A DNA stretch of 64,000 nt from Limnobacter parvus (GCF_024623725.1 NZ_JANKHG010000014.1:1-64000), one strand, 5' to 3'; positions 25,490 to 34,912 are shown, counted from the first letter of the stretch. A program made the numbers and translations. The notes: generated by a model from the letters alone, not told the origin.

Positions 25490-26386
25490 TCATTCACACA
25501 ATCGAACAGCGAGAAATTCGACGCACACACGCAAGCGCGCGGAGCTTGCCAAACGCGATGGGTACACTGCATACACATTGGCCTCCTGAAAGTACTTTGG
25601 CAGCACACGCACAAGCTTTTTGCTGCGCAAAAAAGGCGCTGCATCCCACACACTTCGCAGACCAACGCCGTGACCGTCGACGATCCATTGCCGAACCGAT
25701 TCGCCACTGTTAGAAGCCATGGCGCCGCGCACGCGAACAGTTTCCTCACCCCGCGGCCCCTGTAGCACCCACCGACCAGGCTGTTGATCGCGTTCCCGAA
25801 TCACCAGGCAAGCATGGTTTTGCAAATCGGCCAACTCTTTCAGTTCAGGTGCGCTTTTTAGATAGCTTGGGCTGGCACACAAAATTCGCTGGTTGCCTGA
25901 GATATGGCGGCAAATCAAATCGGGTTCACTCGTTTCGCCAAGCCGAATGTCGAGATGGAAACCCTCAGTGAGCAGATCGATGGGGCGATCAATCAACTCC
26001 AGTTGAACTTCAAGGGCAGGATACTGTTTGACCAGCTCTGACAAAGCTGGCGCCACGCGCGAATGCCCGTAGCCTGAACTTGAGCACACCCGGAGCAATC
26101 CCTGCGGTACTGATCGCTCTGCCGACAACGCATCCATCAGGTCTTGTGACGAATCGAGAACACGCTGCCCCCACTCCACAAAAGTTTCCCCAACCTCGGT
26201 CAATGCCAGGCTCCGGGTTGTGCGATGAAAAAGTTTCAACCCCAAACGTTGCTCAAGCTGTGCCAAGCGCTTGCTGACATAAGCTGTTGAAACGCCCATG
26301 GACAATGCGCACGCGGACAGTGAGCCATTGCGGCACAGTCCAAGCACCAAATCCAGTTCATCCAAGGAAGGATTCTTTAAATTCAT
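25490..26386 (-). CDS. LysR-family transcriptional regulator (DmlR-like)
   Basis: A 298-residue LysR regulator. The N-terminal winged helix reads LDLVLGLCRNGSLSACALSM, then TAYVSKRLAQLEQRLGLKLF followed by HRTTRSLALTE. The remainder is the periplasmic-binding-like effector domain. It is divergent from the decarboxylating dehydrogenase at 26493, the same arrangement as dmlR-dmlA of Escherichia coli, so it probably activates that gene in response to its substrate. The gap carries a large inverted repeat (26390-26447). The dehydrogenase/chaperone pair lies downstream on the same strand 64 bases away, so shared transcription with it cannot be excluded. Confidence 0.9.
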   Translation of the reverse strand: MNLKNPSLDELDLVLGLCRNGSLSACALSMGVSTAYVSKRLAQLEQRLGLKLFHRTTRSLALTEVGETFVEWGQRVLDSSQDLMDALSAERSVPQGLLRVCSSSGYGHSRVAPALSELVKQYPALEVQLELIDRPIDLLTEGFHLDIRLGETSEPDLICRHISGNQRILCASPSYLKSAPELKELADLQNHACLVIRERDQQPGRWVLQGPRGEETVRVRGAMASNSGESVRQWIVDGHGVGLRSVWDAAPFLRSKKLVRVLPKYFQEANVYAVYPSRLASSARLRVCVEFLAVRLCE

Positions 26387-26389
26387 TAA

Positions 26390-26447
26390 TTAACCTTTTG
26401 GTTGATAGTTATTTAACTTATATCAACATTATCAACCGAATGGTTAA
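26390..26447. promoter_or_regulatory. LysR-type inverted repeat between divergent genes
   Basis: The 18-base arm TTAACCTTTTGGTTGATA (26390-26407) is repeated in inverse orientation at 26430-26447 with 16 of 18 positions matching. Each arm is itself a partial dyad (AACC...GGTT). A further partial copy (ATCAAC) lies at 26422. This suits two LysR dimers binding the regulator/dehydrogenase gap. Confidence 0.65.
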
Positions 26448-26492
26448 GCAATATACTAGGCGACTGAATAAAATTTTCTGACAGGAATACGC

Positions 26493-27572
26493 ATGAACTC
26501 TAGAAAAATCGCTGTGTTGCCCGGTGACGGCATTGGCAATGAAGTCGCTCCCGAAGGACTGCGGGTGCTGGAAGCGGCCGCGCGCCGCTATAACCTTGAC
26601 TTGCAATTCACGCATTTTGACTGGGCGCATTGCGACTATTACCTGAAGCACGGTCAGATGATGCCGACCGACTGGTTCGATCAGCTGGTTAATTTCGACG
26701 CACTGTTTTTCGGTGCTGCTGGCTGGCCCGACAAAGTGCCTGATCACATTTCACTGTGGGGTTCACTGCTGAAATTCCGCCGCGAATTTGACCAGTATGT
26801 GAACCTGCGCCCCGTGCGTTTGATGCCCGGCATTCCCTGTCCACTGGCCAATAAAAAAGTCGGTGACATTGACTTCTATGTGGTGCGCGAAAACACGGAA
26901 GGTGAGTATTCTTCCGTGGGTGGCCGCATGTTTGAAGGCACAGAACGCGAAATAGTGCTGCAGGAAGCTGTTTTCAGCCGCAAAGGCACAGACCGCATTT
27001 TGAAATACGCGTTCGACCTGGCCCAAAGCCGCCCCAAGAAACACCTGACATCGGCCACCAAATCCAACGGCATCGCAATCAGCATGCCCTACTGGGATGA
27101 ACGTGTTGAGTCCATGGCCAAGCAGTACCCTGAAGTGAACTGGGACAAATACCATGTCGACATTCTGGCTGCGCGTTTTGTACTTAGCCCTGAACGTTTT
27201 GATGTGGTGGTGGCTTCCAATCTGTTCGGCGACATTCTTTCTGACCTGGGCCCAGCCTGCACGGGCACCATCGGTATTGCTCCGTCAGGCAACCTGAATC
27301 CTGAAGGCGACTTCCCTTCACTGTTCGAACCTGTTCATGGTTCAGCACCCGATATTTTTGGCAAGAACATCGCCAACCCGATTGGCATGATCTGGTCGGG
27401 CGCCATGATGCTCGATTCAATTGGAAAAGGCGACCCACGTTTCAAAGCGGCTCATGATTCAATTTTGAAAGCCATTGAAACCGTTTTGGTTGAAGGCCCA
27501 CGCACACCCGACATGGGCGGAAATGCCAGCACGTCGGATGTCGGCAAGGCTGTTGCAGAATGTGTTCAGTAA
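26493..27572 (+). CDS. Decarboxylating dehydrogenase, tartrate/D-malate type
   Basis: A 359-residue member of the isocitrate/isopropylmalate dehydrogenase family. It starts with the typical KIAVLPGDGIGNEVAPEGLR, has the VRENTEGEYSSVGGRMFEGT active-site loop with the catalytic Tyr region, the metal-binding Asp segment SNLFGDILSDLGPA and the NAD-binding FEPVHGSAPDIFGKNIANP. The GGRMFEGTEREI segment resembles tartrate and D-malate dehydrogenases (TtuC/DmlA) more than LeuB. It oxidises and decarboxylates D-malate or tartrate with NAD and a divalent cation. Divergent from its presumed LysR regulator. Confidence 0.88.
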   Translation: MNSRKIAVLPGDGIGNEVAPEGLRVLEAAARRYNLDLQFTHFDWAHCDYYLKHGQMMPTDWFDQLVNFDALFFGAAGWPDKVPDHISLWGSLLKFRREFDQYVNLRPVRLMPGIPCPLANKKVGDIDFYVVRENTEGEYSSVGGRMFEGTEREIVLQEAVFSRKGTDRILKYAFDLAQSRPKKHLTSATKSNGIAISMPYWDERVESMAKQYPEVNWDKYHVDILAARFVLSPERFDVVVASNLFGDILSDLGPACTGTIGIAPSGNLNPEGDFPSLFEPVHGSAPDIFGKNIANPIGMIWSGAMMLDSIGKGDPRFKAAHDSILKAIETVLVEGPRTPDMGGNASTSDVGKAVAECVQ

Positions 27573-27591
27573 GTTGCTAAAAACCGAATAC

Positions 27592-27619
27592 CCGCGGGTC
27601 ATCCACAATTGACCCGCGG
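27592..27619 (+). terminator. GC-rich hairpin after dehydrogenase gene
   Basis: CCGCGGGTCA (27592-27601) and TGACCCGCGG (27610-27619) form a perfect 10-base-pair stem with an eight-base loop 20 bases beyond the stop codon. No T run follows, so it may be a weak or Rho-assisted terminator or an mRNA 3'-end stabiliser. Confidence 0.5.
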
Positions 27620-27678
27620 CTTGGCAGTGAAATAATGGCGCAGGTTTTACCCTCTGGCCCCAACCCCATTATTCCAAC

Positions 27679-28623
27679 ATGAATCAATTCAATGTGCTCT
27701 CTGAAATTCTGGGAGTCACCGCCCCTGTGTTTGCCATGGTCTTTATGGGCCTGGTACTTCGCAAAGTCAATCTGATCAACGATTCATTCATTCAAACCGC
27801 TTCCACGCTAACCTACAAAGCCACCATGCCCACTTTGTTTTTCCTGTCCATTTGGCAGGCGGATTTGCAAAGCGCATTCAATGCACAACTGGTGTTTTTC
27901 TTTTGTGCGGCAACCATTGTTGGGTTTCTGGCGAGTTGGTGGTGGGCAGCCAATTTCACCCCCTATGGCCAGCGGGGCGTGTTTGTTCAGGGCTCATTTC
28001 GGGGCAACTGTGGCGTTGTTAGTTTCGCACTGGTGGCGAGTTATTACGGCGACTATGGCCTGTCGGTGGGCGGCGTGTTGGTGGGTTTTACCATTTTGTT
28101 GTTCAATGTACTTTCTGTGCTGATTCTTTCAGTTTACAGCCCCACCCTGAAATTCAGCCCGGCCGCTGTGGGCAAGGAATTGATCAAAAACCCACTGATT
28201 ATTGCGGTGGTGTTGGGCATGCTAGCGAGCGCAATCGATTTGTATATTCCGCAGTGGCTGTTAAAGTCGGGCGAATATTTTGCGGGCCTTACCTTACCGC
28301 TGGCCTTGATTTGCGTGGGTGGCACCCTTTCGCTGGCTGGGGTAAAGGCTTCCGGCATGGCGGCCATTCAATCCAGCGCCATCAAGATTGCCATCTTGCC
28401 CGTACTGGCCTGCTTTGTGGCTTGGTTCATTGGCATTGAAGGCCGTGAACTGATTATTCTGTGGATGTTTTTTGCAAGCCCCACTGCGGCGGCAAGTTTC
28501 GCAATGGCTGTGGCTGCCGGGGGCGATGGCAAACTGGCGGCCAACATCATTGCGCTTACCACCTTGGTGTCGATCGCCACGATGACAATCGGCATTTATG
28601 CGCTCACCGCGCTGGGGCACTAG
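27679..28623 (+). CDS. AEC-family (auxin efflux carrier-like) permease
   Basis: A 314-residue inner-membrane protein with about ten hydrophobic segments arranged as two inverted halves. Recognisable features of the AEC family are FMGLVLRKVNLIND near the N-terminus, the polar break FRGNCGVVSFAL in the fourth helix, and the second-half segment ICVGGTLSLAGV. Bacterial members export or import small carboxylates such as malate. It follows the dehydrogenase gene by about 100 bases on the same strand and could move the same dicarboxylate, which is inference from position. Confidence 0.87.
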   Translation: MNQFNVLSEILGVTAPVFAMVFMGLVLRKVNLINDSFIQTASTLTYKATMPTLFFLSIWQADLQSAFNAQLVFFFCAATIVGFLASWWWAANFTPYGQRGVFVQGSFRGNCGVVSFALVASYYGDYGLSVGGVLVGFTILLFNVLSVLILSVYSPTLKFSPAAVGKELIKNPLIIAVVLGMLASAIDLYIPQWLLKSGEYFAGLTLPLALICVGGTLSLAGVKASGMAAIQSSAIKIAILPVLACFVAWFIGIEGRELIILWMFFASPTAAASFAMAVAAGGDGKLAANIIALTTLVSIATMTIGIYALTALGH

Positions 28624-28683
28624 GGGCGCGCGTTAAACTGCTGAATCGCAGATGAAAATAACTCAAACAGCGGGTAGCAGTAC

Positions 28684-29904
28684 ATGGAAGCAAAACCGGC
28701 ATGCAGTGTGAACTTGACCCCCAAAAGGGAATGGGCTTTGTTGCTGATTCTTGCGGGCATTCAGTTCACCCACATTCTCGACTTCATGATCATGATGCCG
28801 CTGGGACCGCAGCTGACCCAGGCGTTCGCCATTTCAGACGCCAAGTTTGGTTTGCTGGTTTCGGCTTACACATTCGCGGCCGGTGCGTCGGGCCTGATGG
28901 CCTCGCTATACATTGACCGCTTCGAGCGTCGGCGCCTGCTGCTGGTGTTGTATGTTCTATTTGCACTGGCCACACTTGCCTGCGGCCTGGCGCCCACGTA
29001 TGAAACGCTGATGAGTGCTCGCATTGCAGCCGGCTTGTTTGGGGGTATTTTGTCGGCAATGATTCAAACCATTGTGGCCGATGTGGTGCCCTTCGCGCGC
29101 CGTGGCAAAGCAATGGGTGTCATTATGACCTCATTCTCGGTTTCCACGGTGATGGGCGTGCCGCTTGGCTTGTATGTGGCAGCCAATTCGGATTGGCACA
29201 CACCCTTCTTCGGCATTGCGGCCATTAGTTTCATTTTGTTGATCGCTGGCTGGTACGTTATTCCAAGCTTGCAAGGTCACCTGCATGCGCGGGGTGAAAC
29301 TGGCCCGTTGCAAGGCATTGCCCAAGTACTACGTGACACCAATCACTTACGCGCATTCTGCTTCTCGTTTTGCATGATATTCGCAGGGTTTTCCATCATC
29401 CCGTACATCACGATTTACATGCAAATCAATGCAGGCTTGTCGCCTTCTGACATTCCCCTGATTTATTTGGTGGGCGGTGCTGCCACTTTGGTCAGCGCCC
29501 AAGTGATTGGGAAGCTGAGTGACAAAATCGGCAAATTGCGCATGTTGCAAATTATCGCCTGTGTTGCGATTTTGCCTATGGCCTTGATCACATCCACTGA
29601 AGGCATGGGACTGGTCGCGATATTGCTTGTGACAACCTGCTTTTTTGTTTTTGTCAGTGGAAGAATGATTCCCGGCATGGCATTGGTCAGCGCGGCGGGC
29701 AACCCCAGAAACCGGGGCACGTTCATGACCTTGAATTCATCCATGCAATCAGCCGCCATGGGGCTGGCGGCATTGGTCGGCGGATATGTGATTTCAAGAA
29801 GCCCGGAAGGCTTGATTGAAAATTTCTGGATGTGCAGTGTTATTGCGATCTTGTTTAACCTGACCGCCCTGTTGATAGCCAAAAAGCTCAGGGTGTACCA
29901 ATAA
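28684..29904 (+). CDS. Major facilitator superfamily transporter
   Basis: A 406-residue polytopic protein with twelve predicted helices. The cytoplasmic loop after helix 2 reads YIDRFERRRLLL, the MFS motif A equivalent, and the second half has KLSDKIGKLRML at the matching position. AARIAAGLFGG and GVIMTSFSVSTVMGVPLGLYV correspond to helices 4 and 5 of drug/proton antiporters of the DHA1 type. Its substrate is unknown. It starts about 60 bases after the AEC carrier gene in the same direction. Confidence 0.88.
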   Translation: MEAKPACSVNLTPKREWALLLILAGIQFTHILDFMIMMPLGPQLTQAFAISDAKFGLLVSAYTFAAGASGLMASLYIDRFERRRLLLVLYVLFALATLACGLAPTYETLMSARIAAGLFGGILSAMIQTIVADVVPFARRGKAMGVIMTSFSVSTVMGVPLGLYVAANSDWHTPFFGIAAISFILLIAGWYVIPSLQGHLHARGETGPLQGIAQVLRDTNHLRAFCFSFCMIFAGFSIIPYITIYMQINAGLSPSDIPLIYLVGGAATLVSAQVIGKLSDKIGKLRMLQIIACVAILPMALITSTEGMGLVAILLVTTCFFVFVSGRMIPGMALVSAAGNPRNRGTFMTLNSSMQSAAMGLAALVGGYVISRSPEGLIENFWMCSVIAILFNLTALLIAKKLRVYQ

Positions 29905-29917
29905 GAAATTAAATTGC

Positions 29918-30073
29918 TTAGCTGGCCATGCGGCGAATGATGGACGACACCACCATGCGCAAGCCCTTGATTTCTTTCACTTCAAGCGGGCGCTTGTCCT
30001 TAAGGTCTTTGTCTTTGCTCAGCTCTTCAAGCTTTTGCTCAATTTCTTTCAACAGCTCAAGTTGTTGTTTCAT
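29918..30073 (-). CDS. Small coiled-coil protein, unknown
   Basis: About 51 residues from the ATG at 30071-30073, opening MKQQLELLKEIEQKLEEL. Heptad spacing of leucines in the first 20 residues predicts a short coiled coil, followed by a very charged stretch (KDKDLKDKRP) and a basic tail (SSIIRRMAS). It is convergent with the MFS gene. No strong ribosome site is visible, so the gene is plausible rather than certain. Confidence 0.45.
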   Translation of the reverse strand: MKQQLELLKEIEQKLEELSKDKDLKDKRPLEVKEIKGLRMVVSSIIRRMAS

Positions 30074-30157
30074 GATCATGGACCCATGTGTTTGCGTACG
30101 CGAAATATACACGGATGCGCATACTTATTGGATGACAGTTTTGTGACAAAACCAGAC

Positions 30158-31234
30158 TCACGATTCAAGTACTATCCAATGATTGTCAAGTTCAATTGCG
30201 GGTTTTGACAGCGCAGGCTTGTGGCCCAGCCACACCTTGTTGCCGCTACTTGCCAGTGCACAGGCAGCATCTGCGGGCGTTATACCCAGCCGCCTGCCCT
30301 GCGTATCCACATGCAGCACAACATTGCTTTGGGTACAACTGACCACAAAACCTTCCGGTGTAGCAGCAATGTCGCCAGCATACCCTTTCATGTGTGTTGA
30401 AGCAGGCACAGGTTTCAGTCCTCCATGGCTTAACATGGCCAACACAGGCGCGGCATCGCGTTGCTTTTCGGTATTGTGGTGTGCCTGCATGGCAATTCCA
30501 AGCACACCGCTTTGATGTTGTACAAGGTGTCGCAAACTTAACCGTGAATCATCAAGGGTCCACTGCTTCAGCAGTTTGCCGGTGCTTGCATGAATCGCGA
30601 CCAATGAAGAGTCCATGGGCGATTGGCTCAACTGGGTGCGCCCCATGTCAGCGTGGGTTTGAATTCCGCCATTGGCCACCAACAAACAAGGCTCGGTTAT
30701 CCCAAAGCAGCCCTGCGGCAGAACCAAAAGTTCGTGCGGATCGTGGCCGTGTGTAGGCCACACATCAAGCAACTTCAATGTTGCGCGGTCGCGAACACCC
30801 AAAGCACCGTGACCTGTCAGCAAATCCGTTTCTGCAGTGAAAAGCAATTTGCCACATACAGCACTGTGACCATTCAAGTGGCGACCCGAGTCTTGCCAAG
30901 TGCGCTGAGTGGTACGAGTGTGAAGATTCAATTGCATCAACCAGTCGCCGGGGCGGCGAGCAATTACCAAATAATCATCGCCCTGAAAGTGCATCAAACC
31001 GTGTGGTCGAGTTGGCAAATCGATCGCCCACTGCACCTCAAAAAAACCATCCGTGTGCGGTTGCAGTTCCAAAATACCGGCCTGATAGTTACCGCTTGCC
31101 TGTTGCCATGCAGCCAACAAGGTGGCTTTGGTATCGTTAAGTCGTAGAGGTGTTACAGCCCTCGCCAAAGGCATGGCCATGCACACCGTGGCACCACCTG
31201 CCGCTGCCAAAAATGCTCTGCGATTCACTTTCAA
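30158..31234 (-). CDS. DUF1513 beta-propeller-like protein, Tat exported
   Basis: A 358-residue protein opening KVNRRAFLAAAGG, a twin-arginine signal followed by a hydrophobic core and an ARA cleavage site. The mature part matches the DUF1513 family: RPHGLMHFQGDDYLVIARRP, then GHSAVCGKLLFTAETD, TGHGALGVRD, and HGHDPHELLVLP. These are repeated beta-propeller-type strands. DUF1513 genes are regularly last in imelysin/di-heme oxidoreductase operons regulated by iron. The start is TTG at 31234 or GTG at 31228, directly after the imelysin gene. Its reaction is unknown. Confidence 0.85.
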   Translation of the reverse strand: MKVNRRAFLAAAGGATVCMAMPLARAVTPLRLNDTKATLLAAWQQASGNYQAGILELQPHTDGFFEVQWAIDLPTRPHGLMHFQGDDYLVIARRPGDWLMQLNLHTRTTQRTWQDSGRHLNGHSAVCGKLLFTAETDLLTGHGALGVRDRATLKLLDVWPTHGHDPHELLVLPQGCFGITEPCLLVANGGIQTHADMGRTQLSQSPMDSSLVAIHASTGKLLKQWTLDDSRLSLRHLVQHQSGVLGIAMQAHHNTEKQRDAAPVLAMLSHGGLKPVPASTHMKGYAGDIAATPEGFVVSCTQSNVVLHVDTQGRRLGITPADAACALASSGNKVWLGHKPALSKPAIELDNHWIVLES

Positions 31235-31237
31235 CTA

Positions 31238-32305
31238 TTAGTCCCCATCAGAAGATGAAAACTGAATCGACACGCTCAATTCCTTGGCAAGCTCTTGTGT
31301 CATGAAACCCTTCAACACTTTTACAGCTTTCACTGCCCTTTCTGTGCTGTTCGCACTTGCAGGGCGGCTTAAAAGCAAGGCAGTGTTTACCGCTGTGCTG
31401 TGTTTTACCAATTCATCGGCCAAATCAATTTTCCCAAGGCCGCGCAAGTACGCTTCCAGCGGTACCACGTTCAAGTTTGCCTGCGGAACCACTTCGCTTT
31501 TCAAGACCAACAGAGGTTCGATTCCGTGCCAATGTGCAAGCCAGCTTTGCTGTGCCAAACCCAATCCGGAAAGTGGCCAGCTTGCCGGTTCACCGCGCGC
31601 TTCGGCATCCTTGTTTTTTAACATGGGCTTTTCCATTCGTTCCCAACTTAAATTGTGGAGTGCACCCACTTGCTGGTTAAAGTACAAAGACATGGTCAGC
31701 TTGTCCGCGGGCTGCCATTTTAAAGCGCCAGTTGTTCGGGCGATGTCTTGCACCAACTCCATGGCGTAAGCACACGGCGCAGTGGCTGGTTTGAAGTTTG
31801 GCTGCAAAAGCAAATATTCAAGCGCTGGGAAACCTTTGGCTGGGCTACCCACCAAGGCCATGCCTTGTACACCTTTGGGCTGCTGATTGATGGCTCGTTC
31901 AAGCAAGTTGGCACGCACTGGTCGAAAATCAATTTGGCGAACCGTGTTGTTGTCGAGCATTGGTCCCACCACCACTGCCGATAATTCCAGCCAAGCAAGG
32001 TAGGTTCTTGCATATAGCTCTTTCAACGTATCCAGGGCTAGGTCGCCGCCACAGAATTTTGAAGTGCTCGATTCAAGTAATTGCAATTGTTCCAACAAAG
32101 CGGAGGTCTCTTTTTCATAATGCTGCTTTACCACACTATTCAATACTTCTTGCGGCTCATAGTAAGGGAACAACATGGTGCTGCGGTCGAATGCTTTGGC
32201 CTCATTGAACCAATTCAAAAGCAGCAACAAAACGCCTGCCGCAGCCACCCAGATCAAGCCCCGCAACAGGCCGTTTTTGAATTCATGCTGATGCTGAGGT
32301 TTCAT
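31238..32305 (-). CDS. Imelysin-like protein with altered GxHxxE motif
   Basis: A 355-residue protein with one N-terminal membrane anchor (about residues 14-30, WVAAAGVLLLLLNWF) and an imelysin (peptidase M75-like) helical domain. In the family a GxHxxE motif helps bind metal; here the place reads GFPALEYLL, so the His is Ala and Glu is kept. Such second imelysins of iron operons are thought to act in periplasmic iron handling rather than proteolysis. Start and the preceding stop share one base (TAATG). Partner of the DUF1513 and di-heme proteins. Confidence 0.82.
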   Translation of the reverse strand: MKPQHQHEFKNGLLRGLIWVAAAGVLLLLLNWFNEAKAFDRSTMLFPYYEPQEVLNSVVKQHYEKETSALLEQLQLLESSTSKFCGGDLALDTLKELYARTYLAWLELSAVVVGPMLDNNTVRQIDFRPVRANLLERAINQQPKGVQGMALVGSPAKGFPALEYLLLQPNFKPATAPCAYAMELVQDIARTTGALKWQPADKLTMSLYFNQQVGALHNLSWERMEKPMLKNKDAEARGEPASWPLSGLGLAQQSWLAHWHGIEPLLVLKSEVVPQANLNVVPLEAYLRGLGKIDLADELVKHSTAVNTALLLSRPASANSTERAVKAVKVLKGFMTQELAKELSVSIQFSSSDGD

Positions 32306-33720
32306 TACAAAGACTCCACAAATCGAATGAGGGCGGCGCGTTCTTGCGCCGAGTAGTTCATGAACTTGTTTTTACTTTGCTCTGCTTCACCGCCATGCCA
32401 CAGAATCGCTTCTTCCACACCATCGGCCCTGCCATCGTGCAACAAGCGCTGGTGGTTGTTCACGTCGGGAATCAGTCCAATGCCCCACAGCGGTGGCGTT
32501 TTCCATTGCCTGCCGTTGGCTTTGAAATCAGGGCGATTGTCCGCCAGGGCTTCGCCCATGTCATGCAACAGCAAATCGGTGTAGGGCCAAATTTTCTGCC
32601 CCTGCAGTGCGCTGCTGCTTAAAGCTGGAAACGGCACTTTTCCGGTGGTGTAAGACGGGCGATGACACACAGCACACTGCGCGCTTTCAAACAACTTCTG
32701 CCCTTTCAAAACCTGTGCGTCATTCACATTGCGGCGGGCTGGCGGTGCAAGAACAGCCTGATAAAACACAATTTCATCGAACAGCCTGTCGCTGAGTTCA
32801 GGTTCGCCGTTTTCTGAACCATTGGGCGCCTGCAGGCAATCCGTTTGTGATTCGGTGCAGTTCTCGGATGGAAACAAGCTGCTGGTTATGCCGATGTCGC
32901 CAAGAAATGCCCCACCAGTTTGGTGGGCAAGGCTGGCCACATTGGCCTTCCAGCCAAATCGCCCTAGCATTTCTTTTCTGGCGTACGAATCCCAGACATA
33001 ATTGGGCACGCCCTTGATTGAATCTGCGCGCGCAGCCTGCTGCTGTGAATTGCGCAACACCTCTTGTTCATCAATCGCTTCAAGCAAACCCAGCCCGATG
33101 ACCTGTGGTGCAATACGCGGGCTGACCATTACATTGGGGTGCATTGGCCCGTAAGCCAAATTGGTAAAAGAATAAGTTGGCTTTTGCAGCACGTAGGGTG
33201 TGCCGTCGGGGTACACACCTCGCACTGGTGTGGTTTCAATTTTTATTTTGCCTTCTGGTTTCACCCCGTTGACCGCAGCGTTGTTGAGCTGATCGCCATA
33301 CACAGGCTCCGGCACTACACCGTGTATGGAATCTTTGCCTGGAATAGACAAACGGAACAGCAAATCAACGGGTTGTTCTGTGTTTAAGTGCTCAAGAATT
33401 TCAGGCGGTTTTCCACGACCATCCTGAACATGGCAGCCACCGCATGAACGCGCAATAAAATGAGGCCCCAGACCGTCCCGTGCTGTGGTGGATGCGGGGG
33501 CCTGCACCCAGTTGCGCTTGAAGAACGAATTGCCGATTGCAAAGCGAGTGCGTTCATCGTCTGGCAAATTGGCAGCGGGAAACGAAAATGCATTTCTGCC
33601 ATCGACAAACACGGTGACGTCGCCTGCAGTGCGCGGATCCATTCCTTCCACTGCGGCCCATGCAACACTCAAAAATAATCCCGAAACCGCTGAAACAAGC
33701 GCTACTTTCTTGATGTCCAC
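32305..33720 (-). CDS. Di-heme c-type oxidoreductase (DUF1111, thiol oxidoreductase-like)
   Basis: A 471-residue exported cytochrome. A signal peptide ends near residue 22. Two c-heme sites are present: CGGCH in the first third (SCGGCHVQDG) and CAVCH in the last third (CAVCHRPSY), with MxW/peroxidase-like surroundings (ALADNRPDFKANGRQWKTPP). The family is a relative of the MauG/cytochrome c peroxidase group and is called di-heme oxidoreductase or thiol oxidoreductase. It stands between two imelysin genes, as in pseudomonads. The start is GTG at 33720 preceded by AGGAAGAAG. Confidence 0.9.
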   Translation of the reverse strand: MDIKKVALVSAVSGLFLSVAWAAVEGMDPRTAGDVTVFVDGRNAFSFPAANLPDDERTRFAIGNSFFKRNWVQAPASTTARDGLGPHFIARSCGGCHVQDGRGKPPEILEHLNTEQPVDLLFRLSIPGKDSIHGVVPEPVYGDQLNNAAVNGVKPEGKIKIETTPVRGVYPDGTPYVLQKPTYSFTNLAYGPMHPNVMVSPRIAPQVIGLGLLEAIDEQEVLRNSQQQAARADSIKGVPNYVWDSYARKEMLGRFGWKANVASLAHQTGGAFLGDIGITSSLFPSENCTESQTDCLQAPNGSENGEPELSDRLFDEIVFYQAVLAPPARRNVNDAQVLKGQKLFESAQCAVCHRPSYTTGKVPFPALSSSALQGQKIWPYTDLLLHDMGEALADNRPDFKANGRQWKTPPLWGIGLIPDVNNHQRLLHDGRADGVEEAILWHGGEAEQSKNKFMNYSAQERAALIRFVESL

Positions 33721-33742
33721 AAGCTTCTTCCTCGTGGACCGT

Positions 33743-34912
33743 TCAAGGCAGTGTTAGGGTAAGTCGTGTGATACCGATTGCACTGGCCGATTCAACCAGC
33801 AAAACGCTTTGCTCGACCAAACTGTCAATAGTGGCTTTGACCCGTTTGGGTCCAGCCGCATTGGAACCCCCAATAATTTCACGGTCGAATGGCGCTTGAA
33901 TGGCAGAGGCCGCATTCACCGAATTCTGAATTTGTTGCGTGGTGCGTTTTGCAAGATCAACCGACTTTGCGCCCACCAATTCAGCCAATGATGGCACCTT
34001 CAACACAGCACCGTCGGCTTGTTTGTAAGTACCCGTCCACACGTTCAAAATGCCTTGGGCGTTGGTCACCGCATCGCGGTGTGTGTTGTCTGAAAAACAG
34101 GAATGCTCGTCTTCCTGATCTTGGCTGAACAGCGCCACTTCGAGACGCTCACCCGCCAATTCACCACGCGACAAAGAACCCAATCCCACCAATATTTTAC
34201 GAATTGATTCTTTGCCCCCTTGTTCAAATTCAGCGCGGAAATTATCTGCCTCATTGGGCGCCCACGCAGACTGTACAGTATTCAAATCGTGAATCAGCAG
34301 TGCCGTGATTTCGCGCAAATAGGCGGCACGGCGTTCTGCATTCAAACCCTTGCCCGGCACGTAATCGGTGTAAGGTCGATTGCCTGGGCCGTCGGTATTC
34401 AAATCCTGCCCCCACAGCAAAAACTCGATTGCATGCCAGCCTGTGGCAATATTCTCTTCGCCGCCGCGCTCGTTTTCCGCAATCAAGGCCTCGCGGTTAA
34501 TGTTGAATTGGGTATTGTTGATGAAGCCGGCCTTTTGATTGCCCTGCACGTAATCCACATACGATTCATCCATGGGCCAGGCATTGATTTGCCCCTCGGG
34601 TCCGTTTTCATCATCAATTGGACCGCCATAAAAACGAAACGCTTCGGTTTGCCCGTAATACTCACGCGCATTCAGCCAGGCTTTTTTCGCCGCATCCAAA
34701 CCAGCTTGCGATGGGGCTGCCAAAAAAGCATTGATTGCGTTTTGCATTTGCTGGGCTGAATTCAATGAATCAGCGTAATTTGCATACACCAGTTTGCTGT
34801 AGCCCTGCACAACACTTTCAGGCGTGGGTGCCGCGCAAACTGAGTTGTGAATGGCCAAGACCATACCCGCAAACACTAACTTTCTTCCGAGCAACAACTT
34901 TGAATACTTCAT
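33743..34912 (-). CDS. Imelysin-family periplasmic iron-regulated protein
   Basis: A 389-residue protein with a signal peptide (cleavage near CAA, about residue 28). The imelysin GxHxxE motif is intact in TGWHAIEFLLWGQD. The domain is an all-helical duplicated fold related to EfeO and ICMP (insulin-cleaving metalloprotease). It is the first gene of the iron operon, read away from a Fur-box-like site at about 34962-34986, so expression should rise in low iron. Whether it cleaves protein or binds iron is not decidable from sequence. Confidence 0.88.
   Translation of the reverse strand: MKYSKLLLGRKLVFAGMVLAIHNSVCAAPTPESVVQGYSKLVYANYADSLNSAQQMQNAINAFLAAPSQAGLDAAKKAWLNAREYYGQTEAFRFYGGPIDDENGPEGQINAWPMDESYVDYVQGNQKAGFINNTQFNINREALIAENERGGEENIATGWHAIEFLLWGQDLNTDGPGNRPYTDYVPGKGLNAERRAAYLREITALLIHDLNTVQSAWAPNEADNFRAEFEQGGKESIRKILVGLGSLSRGELAGERLEVALFSQDQEDEHSCFSDNTHRDAVTNAQGILNVWTGTYKQADGAVLKVPSLAELVGAKSVDLAKRTTQQIQNSVNAASAIQAPFDREIIGGSNAAGPKRVKATIDSLVEQSVLLVESASAIGITRLTLTLP

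Noticed and set aside
31747-32208. Plus-strand frames opposite the imelysin-like gene
   Set aside because: No ribosome sites, no domain, and fully antisense to a gene in a coherent operon.
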